Assembly (NCBI RefSeq): GCF_048128805.1
Contig: NC_135999.1
Coordinates: forward strand, 16,274,690-16,338,689
Direction of reading: 5' to 3'
Length of the DNA stretch: 64,000 nucleotides
Source of the DNA: Centroberyx gerrardi
Taxonomy: Eukaryota; Chordata; Actinopteri; Beryciformes; Berycidae
Part shown: positions 1 through 56,469 of the stretch, piece after piece
Numbering within the stretch: position 1 is the first letter of the stretch
Layout of the letters: the number at the start of each line of letters is the position of its first letter
Notes under the pieces: generated by a model
Databases searched by the model: none
Told to the model about the DNA's origin: nothing
What the model saw: only the letters and a program-made list of their open reading frames with translations
Translations under genes and position numbers: made by a program

Positions 1-1595
1 CACGCTCGCAACCACAAACTGGAGGAGTTGAAAAAACAGGTGAGAACACTGGGGTTTTAATATGAGACCCTCATGACCTCACATATCCTCAAAAGCTGCA
101 GATTTTGCCAAACGAATCATAGTGAATATAGAACAACACACTGTATCCAGCATAGGGATAAACCTCAGTGATATATCTGTCTTGAGAGCAGTTGGTGTCA
201 GGCCACATCCACACTAATACGTTTTCGTTTTAAAACGCATAACTTTTGCTACGTTTACGCCTAGCGTCCACACTACTCCGGCGTTTTCGGACCCCTAAAA
301 CGGAGACTTTTGAAAACGCTGCTGACCCCGTTTTAGTTCGAAAACTCCGGGATTGCGTTTTAGTCTGGATGGGCGGAAACGGAGACTTTTAAAAAACGAT
401 GACGCAGACACCCACGTTCGCTTCCTGATTGGGTCTTATCAGTCACGACGTCCGCCTTGACCGTCTTATACTCGTGTGTTACTTTCAGTAACAGTTCCGC
501 CTCGTCGTCGGTCCAAGCAAAGAAATCTCTGGTCGTACTTTTCGCCATTGCTGTTCTTCCTCCGTAGTATTTTCTGCAACTAAGCAACCAACCGCAGAGT
601 AGACAATCTGCTTCCTGTTTACACCGGCACGCGCATGCCCAGTGTACGTGAATGGTCATGTGATATGCGTTTTCAGGCGTGTTAGTATGGACGGAGATTA
701 TTTCTGAAACGCTCGTGTGGACGGAGATCGAAATTAGTGTGGATGTGGCCTCAGTTTCATGCCAGCCTTTGTTGTTTACACACATGCTGGTGAATAACGC
801 CGCCCAGTATCCTAATGAATGTGAAGTGAGAATTGCCAGTTGAAAAGAATACTTGTAAGTGGTAATTATTAAATTTAACTATGAATTCCAATTAAAAATC
901 TCTCATGTTGCCCTTAGTGGCATTTGTCAGAGAATTGGTGTTACGGCAAGTTTGAATTCCTCCCCTTCTGTGATGACCCACTTCCCTCTCCTGTTGCACA
1001 GCAGACAGATGGTGAGAGGGTGGTGACTACTCAGAGAATGCTGGCTGTCAGATTATCGCAGATTTCTGGGATACAAGTTAAATTCCGTAAAGCAACAATC
1101 TGTGACTAAATGATATGTGATAATCCCATAAGCATAACAATAGAAAGACATTATTGAGATACCAGAGCAGTTGATCATTAGATCCTAAAGAGCCATTGTC
1201 TATTTAAGAGACAACAGTGTACATTTGTGTGCTTAATATTATGACATAAAAGAAGGAAAATAAGGCTCTGTAAAGCATGTATGGTTATCAAGGCCAAAAT
1301 GTGGGAGGGGGGTGAGTAGGGGTGTGATTTACAAATGTATCTTTTATTCTATAGCATTCTGAGGCAAAACAACGGAAAGTATCTCTACAGAAAGCGGTTG
1401 AAAAAGCGAAAGTGGGACGTCAAGATACAGTAAGAACATTTACCTACTCGTGCTTACCTTGTAACGGGAAAAAAATACAAAAATACCTTTTTTTAATAAG
1501 TTCTCAATGAAAGAAATTATATAAAATGAATTGTGGTTTATGGCTATCTGAGAATAAATATGACTGAGGAAATTGATCTTTCAAAGATTAACTGT

Positions 1596-1644
<49 letters not shown>

Positions 1645-4600
1645 AGGATCGAAGCTCTCTGCTGAAGGAGTTGCAGGCTCTGAGAGAGGAGCGGGCCCAA
1701 TTGCAAGCTGAGTTAGAGAAGTACAGAGAATGTGACCCAGGAGTAATTGAGGAGATAAGTGAGTACAAACACAACCTGGCTGATTTTTCAAAAAGTCTGT
1801 TGGAAGCTTAAGCATGAATCAAGTCTTTTCCAAGGGTGGTATTGTCGGTCGCTCGCTCTGTTCGCCACTTGATGGATCACGTTGCTCGCAGGGATTTAGA
1901 CTGCAGACAAAATTCAACGTAGCGGGGCTGTTAGACTCGTTAGTCTTGTTTTTCATCGGTCACACAAAAAATATCACAATAAATTGTATTTCTATTTGAG
2001 GTCTTTGTATTTGTTCGCCTATAATATTATAAAAATTCATATAATGTCACATAATACAGGGACACACAGAATAAACACATTGAAAGCAACACAGAATAAA
2101 CCACCAACCGCCATTACACTATGCTAGCAAAAATTAAGTTGAGAATGAATGGGGTTTTAAATGAGATTAGATTAATAGAAGAATGAGATGGAGTACTGGA
2201 GTGGAACATCAGGTGGCAGACAGCGGTTTCTTTGGCACTCAGTCAGGATGTCTCATTAAAAGTCCAGTGGAGAGGGTTGGGCGGTGTCCAAGAAACAAAC
2301 CAGTTAAGTAGCTCCCATACTATTCAAATTCATTACCATGCGTGTTACCACACTAGATCATAAATGCAAAATTGTGCTTTGGGAGCTGGCTTGCTCCACT
2401 GCGGCCTCACACATTAAGTTGTCAGATATTTTATAGACGCATAACAAGACTTTGGCAAACATTAACAAATTCTATAAAGTGTTCAGGGATTTTTTTTCAC
2501 CCTCTTTCTAGGGAAAGAGAGTGGAAATGATACCAATGAAGACATCCAACATCCAGTGCTGCACCAAGCTTGGCCACAAATCAAAAACACCCACTCACAT
2601 TGGAAAAAACATAACTAGGAAGTGGCAATATATATTCTACACACTCTGAATGCTCTTACTGCTGCAACAGAGGCCTCTTCTATCTGGTCTTGCTGCTTCT
2701 ACTAGCTTGTGCTCTAAAACCGAGCTGTTACCCTGTATCACAACATCTGACCTCTGAGCTCAGAGGGTTGGGATTAACAGCTTTTAACAACATGGAGGGA
2801 ACGCCAATGGCCACGGCTGATTTATTAGCTGTTTATTTTTACACACCTCTTCTCTGGTATGGCTGCACGAACCGAGCGGCTATTAGTGGGGTTAGAGAAA
2901 TCACTGCACTGCATTGTGTGTATGTCGCAGTCTTCTATCTGTCGGCACTTTTGTGTGATAGAGGTGTGTGTTACTTTGTGTAGCCATGTGACTTGTGGTG
3001 TCATTAAATTATCCGGTCTGTGTGATAGCTGCGTGTGTGTTACTTTGTGTAGCCATGTGACTTATGGTGTCATTAAATTATCCGGTCTGTTTACTCTCAT
3101 CTCCCAATATGCCACCAGGAATCCCTATTAAGCGATCAGGCTACACACAGTTCTGTCATTTCTTAGGGCAACATGACATTTATATCCCTACTAACAATAG
3201 TCATTTGAACATGCAGGCAAGTAATTCTCAAACAGGACTAATCTACTAAGGACTACTCTTAGTCCAAATAAGACACTTTCATGTTAAAGAAACAGACAGT
3301 AATTATTTGAATGAGGCTTTTTAACTTTTAGAAAGAGATGGAGTGCCTTGAACTATTTTTTGGGGATTCCCTTTTGATTACCTTTCTATGCATATTCTGG
3401 ATTTTTCCCAATTTGTCTTGTTTCCTAGTAATTATTAGATCTTTTGAAATTATTTGAACTTAAGTAGGTTTTGTGGCTCATCTGACCAGTTCAAGTAAAC
3501 GTTAGAGTAATCCTGTGATTAAGCCAATTAAATTCAGTAAAGGCCAAATTTGTCTTATGATTTTGATGTAACCTCTTTCACATCAGGAGGCACAAGTATT
3601 ATTCATTAGCCATAAAGGAGCTGGATCCTTAATTTAGATGAAAGTGTGAATGCAAAGTGAACTGGGATCAGATCAGATCAGAGTTGCAGTAAACCAGAAA
3701 ATGACCCTCTTGTCCTCTGAGAAGGAAATGGCAGTGTGAATGAACTTCAGTTTGGCTCGTGTAATGTTAAAGGGATATCTTGACACTTGAGTCTAATTTT
3801 TCACCTCTGCCGCTGTCACATGTATGAATATTCTGTATTGGTTTTTCTGCTAAGCAAAAAAACAGATTGTTAGCATTTTTAGCTTGGGGCTAGCAGAACT
3901 GCTTGGTTTCAATGAGCAATGCTAACGAGGTTTTTAGAATAGCAAACACAGACCCGCGATATGACAACAGCCTAGGGATGACAAATAACAGGCTAAAATT
4001 CAAAATGGCAGTATTTATTTAAAAGTTTTTGGTGGTCCCAGAGACACAACTGCACTGTTACTGTCCCTCAGCAGAAACTCTGCCTTTGCGCCCTTTGATA
4101 CGCTCACTGCCAAGCCTAATCACTGCAACAGCTGTTGGAGCCCCAGCTCCAGGAAAGTTCAGAGTTTTATTTTCAGCTGTTGGAATTATACTGTATATAG
4201 ATTGCATTGTTTGAAAACGTAAAAGTTTTTCCAAATATAATATATTAATACATCTAAATATAAAAAAATAATTAGAAAACCGGTAACAAAGCATTGAATC
4301 ATGTTATTGGGAGGCTTTTTGGTCATGTGATCTTGGCATTTTAGGTTTATCTTAGCATACAGGGTACTATATATACTTAGAATACAGAGCCTCCCCGATC
4401 TATTAATTGTTTGACTTCTGCGTGAACTCTTCTGTTGAGTCTGTGGAGTAGCTCTCTGATTTGTGGCAGCGGACTGTGTTGATCTGGTGAAAGTAGATGC
4501 CCCCACCTGTACCCCCACTGGATCTGCCCCTCCCCTGAGCACTGAAAGCTGAGGCCATGGCCAAATGTCAATCCCTCACCCATGTGTGTGTGTGTGTTCT

Positions 4601-7600
4601 GCCTAAGCTTGCATGATGGGCTGTGAAAGTCGCATAATGAGATCCATATCCTAAACACGCGTGACACACCCAGATCCCCCAGACAGACCCATCGTTAGTG
4701 AGAGAGGAGGAGAGCAAGCATTCTCTCACTTTCAATCTCCGGTGCTGTCTTTTCCACTTCATTACTGTCTCCAGTTGCCTACAGTACTTCACACTCTCTT
4801 CTCACAGCTATTTTACTACCAGGTACACCACACCACACACACACACACACACACAGTCTTGTTGCAGATAACCATCTCCCCCCCTATGAAACACTAATTG
4901 TATTCCCAGAGCCGTGTGTGGCTATGCAGAGATTGTAGGACACTGTGTTATGTCTACTCCTGAAGAGGGGGGTTGGAGTGAGCATGTATAATGGGCTCAG
5001 ACCTGTTCTCCCTGGTGAGCAATGTTCTTGTCTATGGGATTGCTATTCATGGGTTCACTAAGCGTCCTCAAGGCAACAGGCTGTCGAGACACTTTGGCAC
5101 CAGAACATTATTACACACATTATTTTAACCATTAGTGTATTTGTGTTTTTTAGTTTCTGCTTTTTCAGGAAAAGAAGTGTAAGTGGATCAACCAAATTAA
5201 TTAACCATAAAGAATTTAGAAATGTCTTTTGACTGCAAAATATGTGTTCTACTTTGTAAAAGCCGTGTCAGTCAATGCACTACTTGAGTCCATTCAAGTC
5301 AGAGATGGAATCAAAAGTGTGTTTTTCAAGGTTGGGTCGGCTTAGCATGGGTTTTATTGATCCATGCATTCACCTGCCCTAACTTGCCTTCCTTTGGGCT
5401 TCACATAAAACCAGACTTGGGTAAACAGAGGTACCTTTTAAAAGCACTCACTGTAATTTCCACTGAAAATATTTGCACATGTTGGTTTTACTTACATATT
5501 ACAAATGTTTATATACCATATAAGCACAGCCCTGTGTCAACCTTGTGTCTGTAGATTAGACAGTTAAGTGATGTTTAAGAGAGGCGTTTTGTCATGCACA
5601 TGGCTGACATGGCAATATATGGGGAAGCAGAAATTGCACAAGTTGGACGTTGTTATTCAGCAAAAGGGTGGAGGGTCACACCGCAATAAAGCCTCATCCA
5701 CATAAATGTCGGAGATGGGGAGAAAAGCCTCTTTACTCTATCTTTTGACTAATTCCCTTTTGGAAAAAAAGAAAGGAAAAAAACAAACAGGGAAGGAGAG
5801 ATGCAGCTAGAAAGCAGGGGAGAGGGAGAGAGATGTAGGGGATCATCTTCTTTCATTTGGACCTATTTTCATATTGAATTTACACTACTCAACCAGGGCC
5901 ACAATTTCAGTTTTCAAATGTATTCCTACTGCATATTGAGCACGACTTCACCACCCACCATCGACACCAAAGAAAATTCCAGTATTTATATGCATTGGTG
6001 AATAAAGTGTTTTCTGATTCTGATGTTGAATGCTTAAGGATCTCATTGTCAGCTCTGATCCACTTTTCTATGTTTGAAAAACAACTGTAATAAAAGTAAA
6101 AGTAATCATTTAACAAAATGAACACAACTAAGATGTATCTTATTTGTGTACAATGTGGCCTACTATAAAGAGCTTTTAGAACATCAAAGTTGATTCGTGC
6201 ATCACTTATGTACAGCCAGCCACATTGCATTAATGCCTTTACCTCAAATGGGGATAAAACTGCAAACCCCCGCTCAGCAAAATATTTTGCATTGCCGCAG
6301 TCCGCTCAGCCAACAAGACTGATGTTAGTCAGAGTACTATTTATAGCTGACTGAGGAAGTCATCCATTAAAGGAATAGTTCAAAATTTTGTCATCATCTA
6401 CCCTCATGTTAGTTGAAACACTGGTGAAGTTTCTGTGTTTGCGTTACATGCAATGTCAATATAACACAGAGCGAGTTTGCTAGTGCTCCTCCAAAACAAC
6501 TGGAGTGAATGGAGACCATTTCTTTAGAGTTCCGAAAAGACAAGACACAAGTCAATAAACATTATGCCCAAAATATGTCCTCCTTACGGACAAACCAACA
6601 TATATAGAAGCTCTCCACCTAGTTGTGAGCTTAAATACATGGTGGGGAGGGAGGACTGCCTTGCCTGGCCAAAGGGACTTTTGAGGAGGCGGGTGTTGTT
6701 GTGATCGGACCATTTTCTTTGTGATTCATCTTGTCATTGTTGAGAGAGAATAAATGTCAAAAGGTGCGAACGTTATAGCTGATTGAATTCATAAAAATGT
6801 ATGTAGACTATGGGAAGAACTTGATAATATATGGTACAACAAGTAAAAAATCTTTTTGCAAGTAACAGACGACCTGCTCGGCTTTCAAAACGAGGCCACA
6901 CTCACTTGTGGCTGCGTCCCCTGCTTGGTGCAAACGGTGGGGATCAATATTTACATTCATCATGTTGTTGCGCATCAGGTAAATTCCGGGTGCTTAGCAA
7001 CTTAATGACGCTGCCTACCCTTGTTTGAGTGACACATCTGGCAACCAATAAAACGTAACGCTCAACGGTTGTGTGCATTCCGATTAGAGCACATTGTTCA
7101 GCTCCGTCTCAGGAAGCGATGTGTAGCTCGCTTGTCTAGGGACTGCCCACTCTTTCTTTTTAAAAAAGGATTATCCATTGAACTACCACTTCACTTATCC
7201 TAATGGCTGCCGGCTACATATGCAGCTCCCTTGTTTACCAATATTCTTGATGTCTTGTATGAAGCATTTTATGCCAGTTTCATTCTTTTTGTTTAATGTA
7301 CTGGATTGATGTTAGTTGCAGAAAACATTTTCCACTCTCTCTTTCCTCTCAAGCACATATTTGGCCGATTTTGCATATGCGAATCAGTTTCATAAACATG
7401 AGTCACCAATGAAATAAGGCTCCAAGTAAACAGGACATGCTGTATACATTTGCAATACAAATTGGCTTATGACATCCTGTGTGTTTTCCCTTAATCTGTA
7501 ACATTATGTAACATTCCACTTAGTATAGTCATAGTATCTTTTCACACTGTACTGAAGTATTATTTGTCATCTAACTGATAAGCTTATTTAAATGCCGTTG

Positions 7601-9865
7601 TTCCATGTTCTGTAGTTGTCTTGAAAGTTTCTCATCACAGGTCTGTGCTGATGCCTTGTCATAAGCATCTATGCAAGTCTGTTCTGACTAAATGGGATTA
7701 CATTACAGTTGAATGAATAAAATAAGATATCACTTTATTAATCCCCTTGGGGAAATTCAGGAATCCACTGACTACATACAATTAAATGACTATTTTCTCT
7801 CCATTGGACAGATAATGTCACAATTAATTGATAAGTCAGCATGCACCCTTGAATGTCACTCTTTCATACATTGTGCATATTGTATGCTGCATGTGTTGAT
7901 CACAAATTTTGTTTTGCAGGAAAGTCAAACATCGTAGCAAAAGATGCTGTTTCCAGGTGGACAGGTGAGTCAGTTTACCTAGTTAAATACATACAAATGT
8001 AACATGAGCAGATGGCCAGATGGCATAAAGGTTATTAGGTTAAGTTGGTTAGGAAGAGTCAACACTGTAGAGGTCAAAAACACATTTGCACAGTGACAAG
8101 AGCTTGCTGTCACACCTAGCTGTGGTGACAGATCATTTTGGTTTCAAAAATGCAAATGGAGGTGGAGGAAAGGTGCCTCTGATATATACTACATCATCAT
8201 GAACAAAAGTTTGATTAGGCATCGCAATCAGCTTTTCACATTTTTCACAGTTTATGACCCCTGTACTGAGTTTCTACCAGTCTTTGGTAGTTTAGAGTTA
8301 TCATCATCTATGTTACATGGTCGGTGGTGGGGGAATTTCAGCCACAAGAAACTGGTTTGTCTAAAACTTTAATGTTTTAAGGCATATACATTACCTGTGT
8401 ATTCCAGTTCATGTTTTCCAATATTTTCGCATTTTTCAGGTGTTTAATCTGGTCAAATTTGGAGTTGAAGTATTGTCTTAAATTTTGCTGTGCACAAGGA
8501 TGTATTGGACATCTATGTCAGCAATTGGAGATGCAGCACAGTAATTATTATTCACTATTTATTCATTCTTTGTCATGCCAGGGAGAGAACACATTATGGC
8601 GGTTTGCTTCACATTAGCCCCCAACAGAGTACTTCCAACTCTTCCAACTCACAGATTTCAGATGTGATCTCGGGAGCATTTGGTAGCTTTTGTATATTTT
8701 CAACTTTTTTGATCAGTGGTTAATCTCAACAGAACTTATTTCAGAAATCTTTGAGGGAGGGCGTTTTCCATTGCTTACTCTTTACAACACTCGCTCACAA
8801 ACTGCAGCTCCAAGGCCACCTCAGTGTTAAGCATGTCACCTCCCAGCATTCAGCACCTAGGCTCTCTGTGTGCCCTATATGACCCGAGTGGTAACCTTGG
8901 AGACAGCTGTCCTTTTGGTGATCATGGTAACCAGCAGGGCCTGTCATGTTTGAGTCTTTAGGTAGTGGTTAGCAAGGGGTTAGTGTTTACATACCAGCTA
9001 TCCTGTTACAGCAAATGACCTCAGCTTTAACCTGCAGCCTTGACACTGACACACGCCCTGACACATTTAATCTGTCTCACACACTTAGACACACATTACA
9101 TTTGAATTGTGTATTGTCATCGAAATAGAAATCGTAGTACAGGTGAATGTTTTCCTACAGGAGTTTACTGATAAGCATCATGATTAATACTGTGATTCAG
9201 AGTTTACTGACTTAAGTCATGTACTTCAGTTTCTGATATAAGACAGGAGGTAATGTAGGGAAAGCTATTTGTATTTACTTGGCCTGCATGGGTGATTTAC
9301 TGTTATTTTGGGTGACACATCAAACACTTTGAATTCAGCCATTTGCAACACCTGGAATGGAAAATGTTTGTCATTTGAAATTTTGGGGGGGAATGGGTTT
9401 TTCAATGTGTCTCATGTGTCACCTTTAAAAAGGAACTGGTTTTAGCAGATTTGTCATCAACTGAGTAAAATAAGCTATTGTCACTTTTCATCTAGGTCAT
9501 CTAGGCTACTTGTATTATTATATTATCCCACTTCTGACTGCAGTACAGTAGGACTACCATTGAAGTATGAATGATGGATGATGTACTATCTTATGACTGT
9601 AGTTTGTCATCTTCACTAGAAAGGTTTTCCACATTGCAAATTCAACATCATAAATTAGGCTTGGCACTATAATATTTCGGGGGGGGGGGGGGGGGGGGGG
9701 GGCAGATACATTAATGTATTTCTACTTTTTAACCAGAGATTTTGATTTCTGTTTTCAGACAATGTTTTTGCTATCAAGTCATGGGCAAAGAGGAAGTTTG
9801 CCTTTGATGACAGTCGCATTGATAAAGCCTTTGGGATACCTGAGGACTTCGACTACATGGACTGA
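1..9865 (+). CDS. mnd1: mnd1, meiotic nuclear division protein 1 homolog (C-terminal 126 residues, five exons)
   Basis: MND1 pairs with PSMC3IP/HOP2 as a coiled-coil heterodimer that stimulates DMC1/RAD51 strand exchange in meiotic nuclei. Exons seen: 1-39 ([13 protein letters not shown], open to the left), 1355-1429, 1644-1758, 7920-7964 and 9759-9865 with stop TGA. All junctions keep phase and use AG/GT sites. The middle exons encode a charged heptad-like coiled coil ([20 protein letters not shown], then ECDPGVIEE). The last exon reads [16 protein letters not shown] then [11 protein letters not shown], which matches the diagnostic C-terminus of vertebrate MND1. The human protein has about 205 residues, so roughly 80 N-terminal residues (the winged-helix part) lie outside the window. 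No lesion is visible. The acceptor of the third exon directly follows a TG microsatellite. tmem131l starts 2.8 kb downstream on the same strand. Confidence 0.95.
201..750. mobile_element. Non-autonomous PIF/Harbinger-like element with 3-base target duplication
   Basis: The element starts with GGCCACATCCACACTAAT and ends with the exact reverse complement (ATTAGTGTGGATGTGGCC), a perfect 18-base terminal inverted repeat. TCA stands on both sides, a 3-base target duplication typical of PIF/Harbinger. On the minus strand a short open frame includes [20 protein letters not shown], which resembles the Myb/SANT-like DNA-binding protein encoded by fish Harbinger elements; the rest of that frame is degenerate. 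It sits in an mnd1 intron. The superfamily call rests on the 3-base duplication and the Myb-like fragment. Confidence 0.75.
1603..1640 (+). repeat. (TG)n microsatellite abutting the mnd1 exon acceptor
   Basis: About 19 TG units run directly into the TAG acceptor (1641-1643) of the mnd1 exon at 1644, so the repeat takes the place of the usual polypyrimidine tract. Confidence 0.95.
2952..3088 (+). repeat. Tandem duplication, about 68-base unit, two copies
   Basis: The block that starts TGTGTGATAG and ends TTAAATTATCCGGTC occurs twice head to tail (2952-3018 and 3019-3088), with only a few differences (for example GACTTGTGG versus GACTTATGG). The open frames across it are not conserved coding sequence. 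Confidence 0.85.
6367..6460 (+). repeat. Probable dispersed teleost repeat (5' end)
   Basis: The string TTAAAGGAATAGTTCAAAA followed by TTTTGTCATCATCTACCCTC resembles a very common dispersed fish repeat that starts with a TTAA-like motif. No matching inverted end was found nearby, so boundaries and class are unknown. Confidence 0.35.
7965..9758 (+). other. Last mnd1 intron, no gene seen
   Basis: No conserved coding frame is visible. The only notable structure is an uninterrupted run of 24 G at 9679-9702, about 55 bases before the final mnd1 acceptor. Runs of this length are prone to sequencing-length error. Confidence 0.6.
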
Positions 9866-10009
9866 CCAGCAGCCTTTCTACCACAGTTCATGGTGATGTG
9901 ATGCGAGCACCGCTAAGACCAAGGACAAATAAGTATTTTGAAGCTTGAGTTTGAAGCTTACAAACCTTGTCTCAGCTATATTAGCTTATGTTCTGTGAAT
10001 TAGAATGAG

Positions 10010-10015
10010 AATAAA
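10010..10015 (+). terminator. mnd1: mnd1 polyadenylation signal
   Basis: A canonical AATAAA lies 145 bases after the mnd1 stop codon and is the first such hexamer downstream, giving a short 3'UTR. Cleavage would be expected about 15-25 bases later. Confidence 0.7.
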
Positions 10016-12660
10016 TGCACTGGAATTCATATTTATGGCCTGGGGTGGGCTTTGATTAAGGAAGGATATCTGTTATAACCTCAGTTGTGCTGGGGCAGAG
10101 GGACTTCGCCAGTGGATCTGTTGCTGTGATGGAACCAGAGAAGGCGCTGTGCTCGCCATTAGCGGCTGTGAGGGGTGAAGGGGGGGTGGGGGGGGGTGCT
10201 CTGTGATGCACACAAACTAGCAGCCTGCTTGGGACACCTGTTTGAATGAAAACTGAGCCCCAAGTTGGTGATGGAAATGAGCAGCCCCCAACCGTGTGAA
10301 CCCATGCACACACACACAGATGTGTGAAAGGAATCACAAACACTACAAACATCAGTATATTTGCCAATGATCTCATTTATATGGTTTAAACAGATTGTTA
10401 TGAATCAAATGTTTGGGCTCTTTTATCTTTCTATGTTCCCTTTTTTTTTATTGTTGCCAGGAAAACAAAAAGCTCATGCACTGCATCTCCTGCTGTGGCA
10501 TCTGAACTGACTGCTCTTACCTGCCATTTAACAACATCCAGTCCTCTTAGTCCACAAAAAGGCTTCACAGTGGATATGTTTAGGATATGCTATGTTTTGA
10601 GTACCATAAATGTTAATGTACATTTACTGTTGTGTGGCAGCATCAGAAAGAACCTATTTTCCCAGTTTTGTTGCAAATAAAATCACCTGGTGAGTTGTAC
10701 AGGCAGTTTTCTTTTTGGATATATCTGTGTTCTAAAACTTATTGTTTTGCAGTGTCCAAATGTAGCTACAGTAGGCTTTTAATATTACTTTTAAGTGTTT
10801 TCATTTGCTTAAAACTGCCAATTGACTGGATGCATGCCAAGCAATGAGTAAATGCATTCCTTTATCTGTTGCCAGTGGAATGCTGCAAAATCTTTCACAA
10901 AAGGACACAGCATTTTTTCTGTGCTATACACTCTCTGTATGAACAAAAAAAACCGGTGAGGACCATTGTTGCCGTGACATGTCCAGAATGAATATTATAA
11001 TTGCCTGAAGCATCTGGCTGTTTTTCGTCAAACTAGACACACAATAGGTAGTAGAATTTCAGGTGTTTCTGTGTTTGCTCAATGACCTACTTGAGTGGTT
11101 CTCAAACTGAGGGTTGGGACCCCACCAGGGGTTGTGAGATAATTTATGGGATAGGGGGAAAACATTTCTACTATACAGATTTATTATTATGTGTAATTTG
11201 TCAGATTTTTTTCTATTTTGTTTTTTTTTGCTTCTGAAATACTAGTTTTCAGCCTCTCCTCTGATAATCAAAACAACCTGAAAAGGGAAAATCATTATTT
11301 GGTTGAACTGTCCACCACTCTGCATATGCAGCCTATGATGGGGTTTGCAAGTAGGCATCACTTCGTTTTAAGGGGTCACAAGCCAAAAAGTTTGAGATCC
11401 ACTGACCAAGCTGACTGGGCCAATGCTTGTAGAAAAAAAAAAGCTGGTGATGTCACATGCCATCTGTCCAGATTTAAATTTCAAATATGCTCCACGCTAA
11501 TTTTGTGCCAATCACCCTCTGGCACTTTTTTGTAAATGAAAAGTAAGTATCCAAACTTTACTTTAAATATTGATTCGTTGTTGAATGGTGAATTGTTGAG
11601 TCATTTGATATTTGGAATTGTCTATCCATTAAGTTTTTCCCGCTTGTAGTGCTCCTTAACACTTAATTTAGTTATTTGCACCAGTAGGTGCAAATATCTA
11701 AACCAATGTTATTATTGGCACCAGTAGGTGAAGATAAGGGGGTAACAGTTCAACCTCCTACTAAATAATAACATGCTGATTCAAATGTTAGAGTTAACAA
11801 TTACGTATTCAAATATATAGACAAATTTAATGTGCTGTTCAAAATATGTATCCTGGAAAACCTAGGCTACTGATTAGAAGTATAGTAGTGTCATTTGAAG
11901 CAATAGTGATCCAAAATAAATATTCTACATGCCTGGCTGCAGCTTTGTAAGGGAGTGTCACACCCACAGGAGAATAACCTGAGTGTATATTCATGTGTCT
12001 ACCTGCCCAACCTGTCTGAACTGTGATTCATGAGCCTGACATGCTGAATGTTATGGCTCCCAAGCCCATGCACATAGTTTGACTCCACCCCTAACTTGAA
12101 GGCTGTAAGTAGTACCAGCTTGTTTGCTTGTTTGCTTGAAACGTTTCCCTCTTAAGAATGCCATATAGTGCAATAAATATGCAAACTAAAAACTTTCACT
12201 TAACCTAAACTATAGGCCCCTCAAACATACTTAGGAACATTGCTTTAGATTAACATGTGATATGGATGTGATGGACAGTAGACCACTTAATAATTGACGC
12301 ATAGTTTGTGTTATTTTCATAAAGTCATAAAGTAGGATCAACAAAACTGTTCGCCATTTCTACCAGATCAGTGGATTATTCCACATTCTATTCGTGCATA
12401 CAAGAGTGTACATTGTGTATGCATACCCAAATAATATCCGAACTGCATGCATTTAGTTAAAAGTTTGTCTACTTCACCTTCAACAACAGACACGTAAACA
12501 GCTTTGGTTGCAAGTGTGACACTAGTCTGCGCCCTCACTGCACAATGTATTGCAGCCATCGGGCTCGAGCAGGGAGGGAGAGGGAGGGAGCTGCTGCTGC
12601 TGAGAGAAAGAAAGACAAACGCAGCGAAACACAAGGCAGGCTGCTAGCTGAGAGGGCAGC
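10016..12660. other. mnd1-tmem131l intergenic region and tmem131l 5' flank
   Basis: No conserved coding frame is visible. It holds a probable hAT-type MITE (11093-11404) and a short perfect hairpin at 11675-11694 (TTTGCACC, loop AGTA, GGTGCAAA), half repeated at 11717-11730. The last 120 bases before the tmem131l start are purine-rich and likely the 5'UTR; no TATA box is seen there. Confidence 0.5.
11093..11404. mobile_element. hAT-like MITE
   Basis: The left end GAGTGGTTCTCAAACT and the right end AGTTTGAGATCCACTG are near-perfect inverted repeats of the common hAT terminus (CAGTGGTTCTCAAACT type). The 8 bases outside each end (ACCTACTT and ACCAAGCT) agree at 5 of 8 positions, which fits a decayed 8-base target duplication. 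No coding capacity is present. Confidence 0.65.

Positions 12661-56469
<43,809 letters not shown>

Larger units (their letters stand above)
1759..7919 (+). other. mnd1 intron, 6.2 kb, no gene seen
   Basis: Only short, non-conserved open frames are present on either strand. Contents that can be pointed to: a 68-base tandem duplication (2952-3088), a CA repeat near 4834-4853, sequences starting with TTAAAGG near 3768 and 6367 that look like dispersed teleost repeats, and a stretch near 7715-7770 (TTTATTAATCCCC then GGGGAAATTCAG) that resembles the 3' tail of teleost LINEs. None of the repeat family calls in this intron is firm. Confidence 0.5.

Noticed and set aside
1588-1815. Minus-strand frame with a His-Thr repeat
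   Set aside because: Produced by the TG microsatellite opposite an mnd1 exon.
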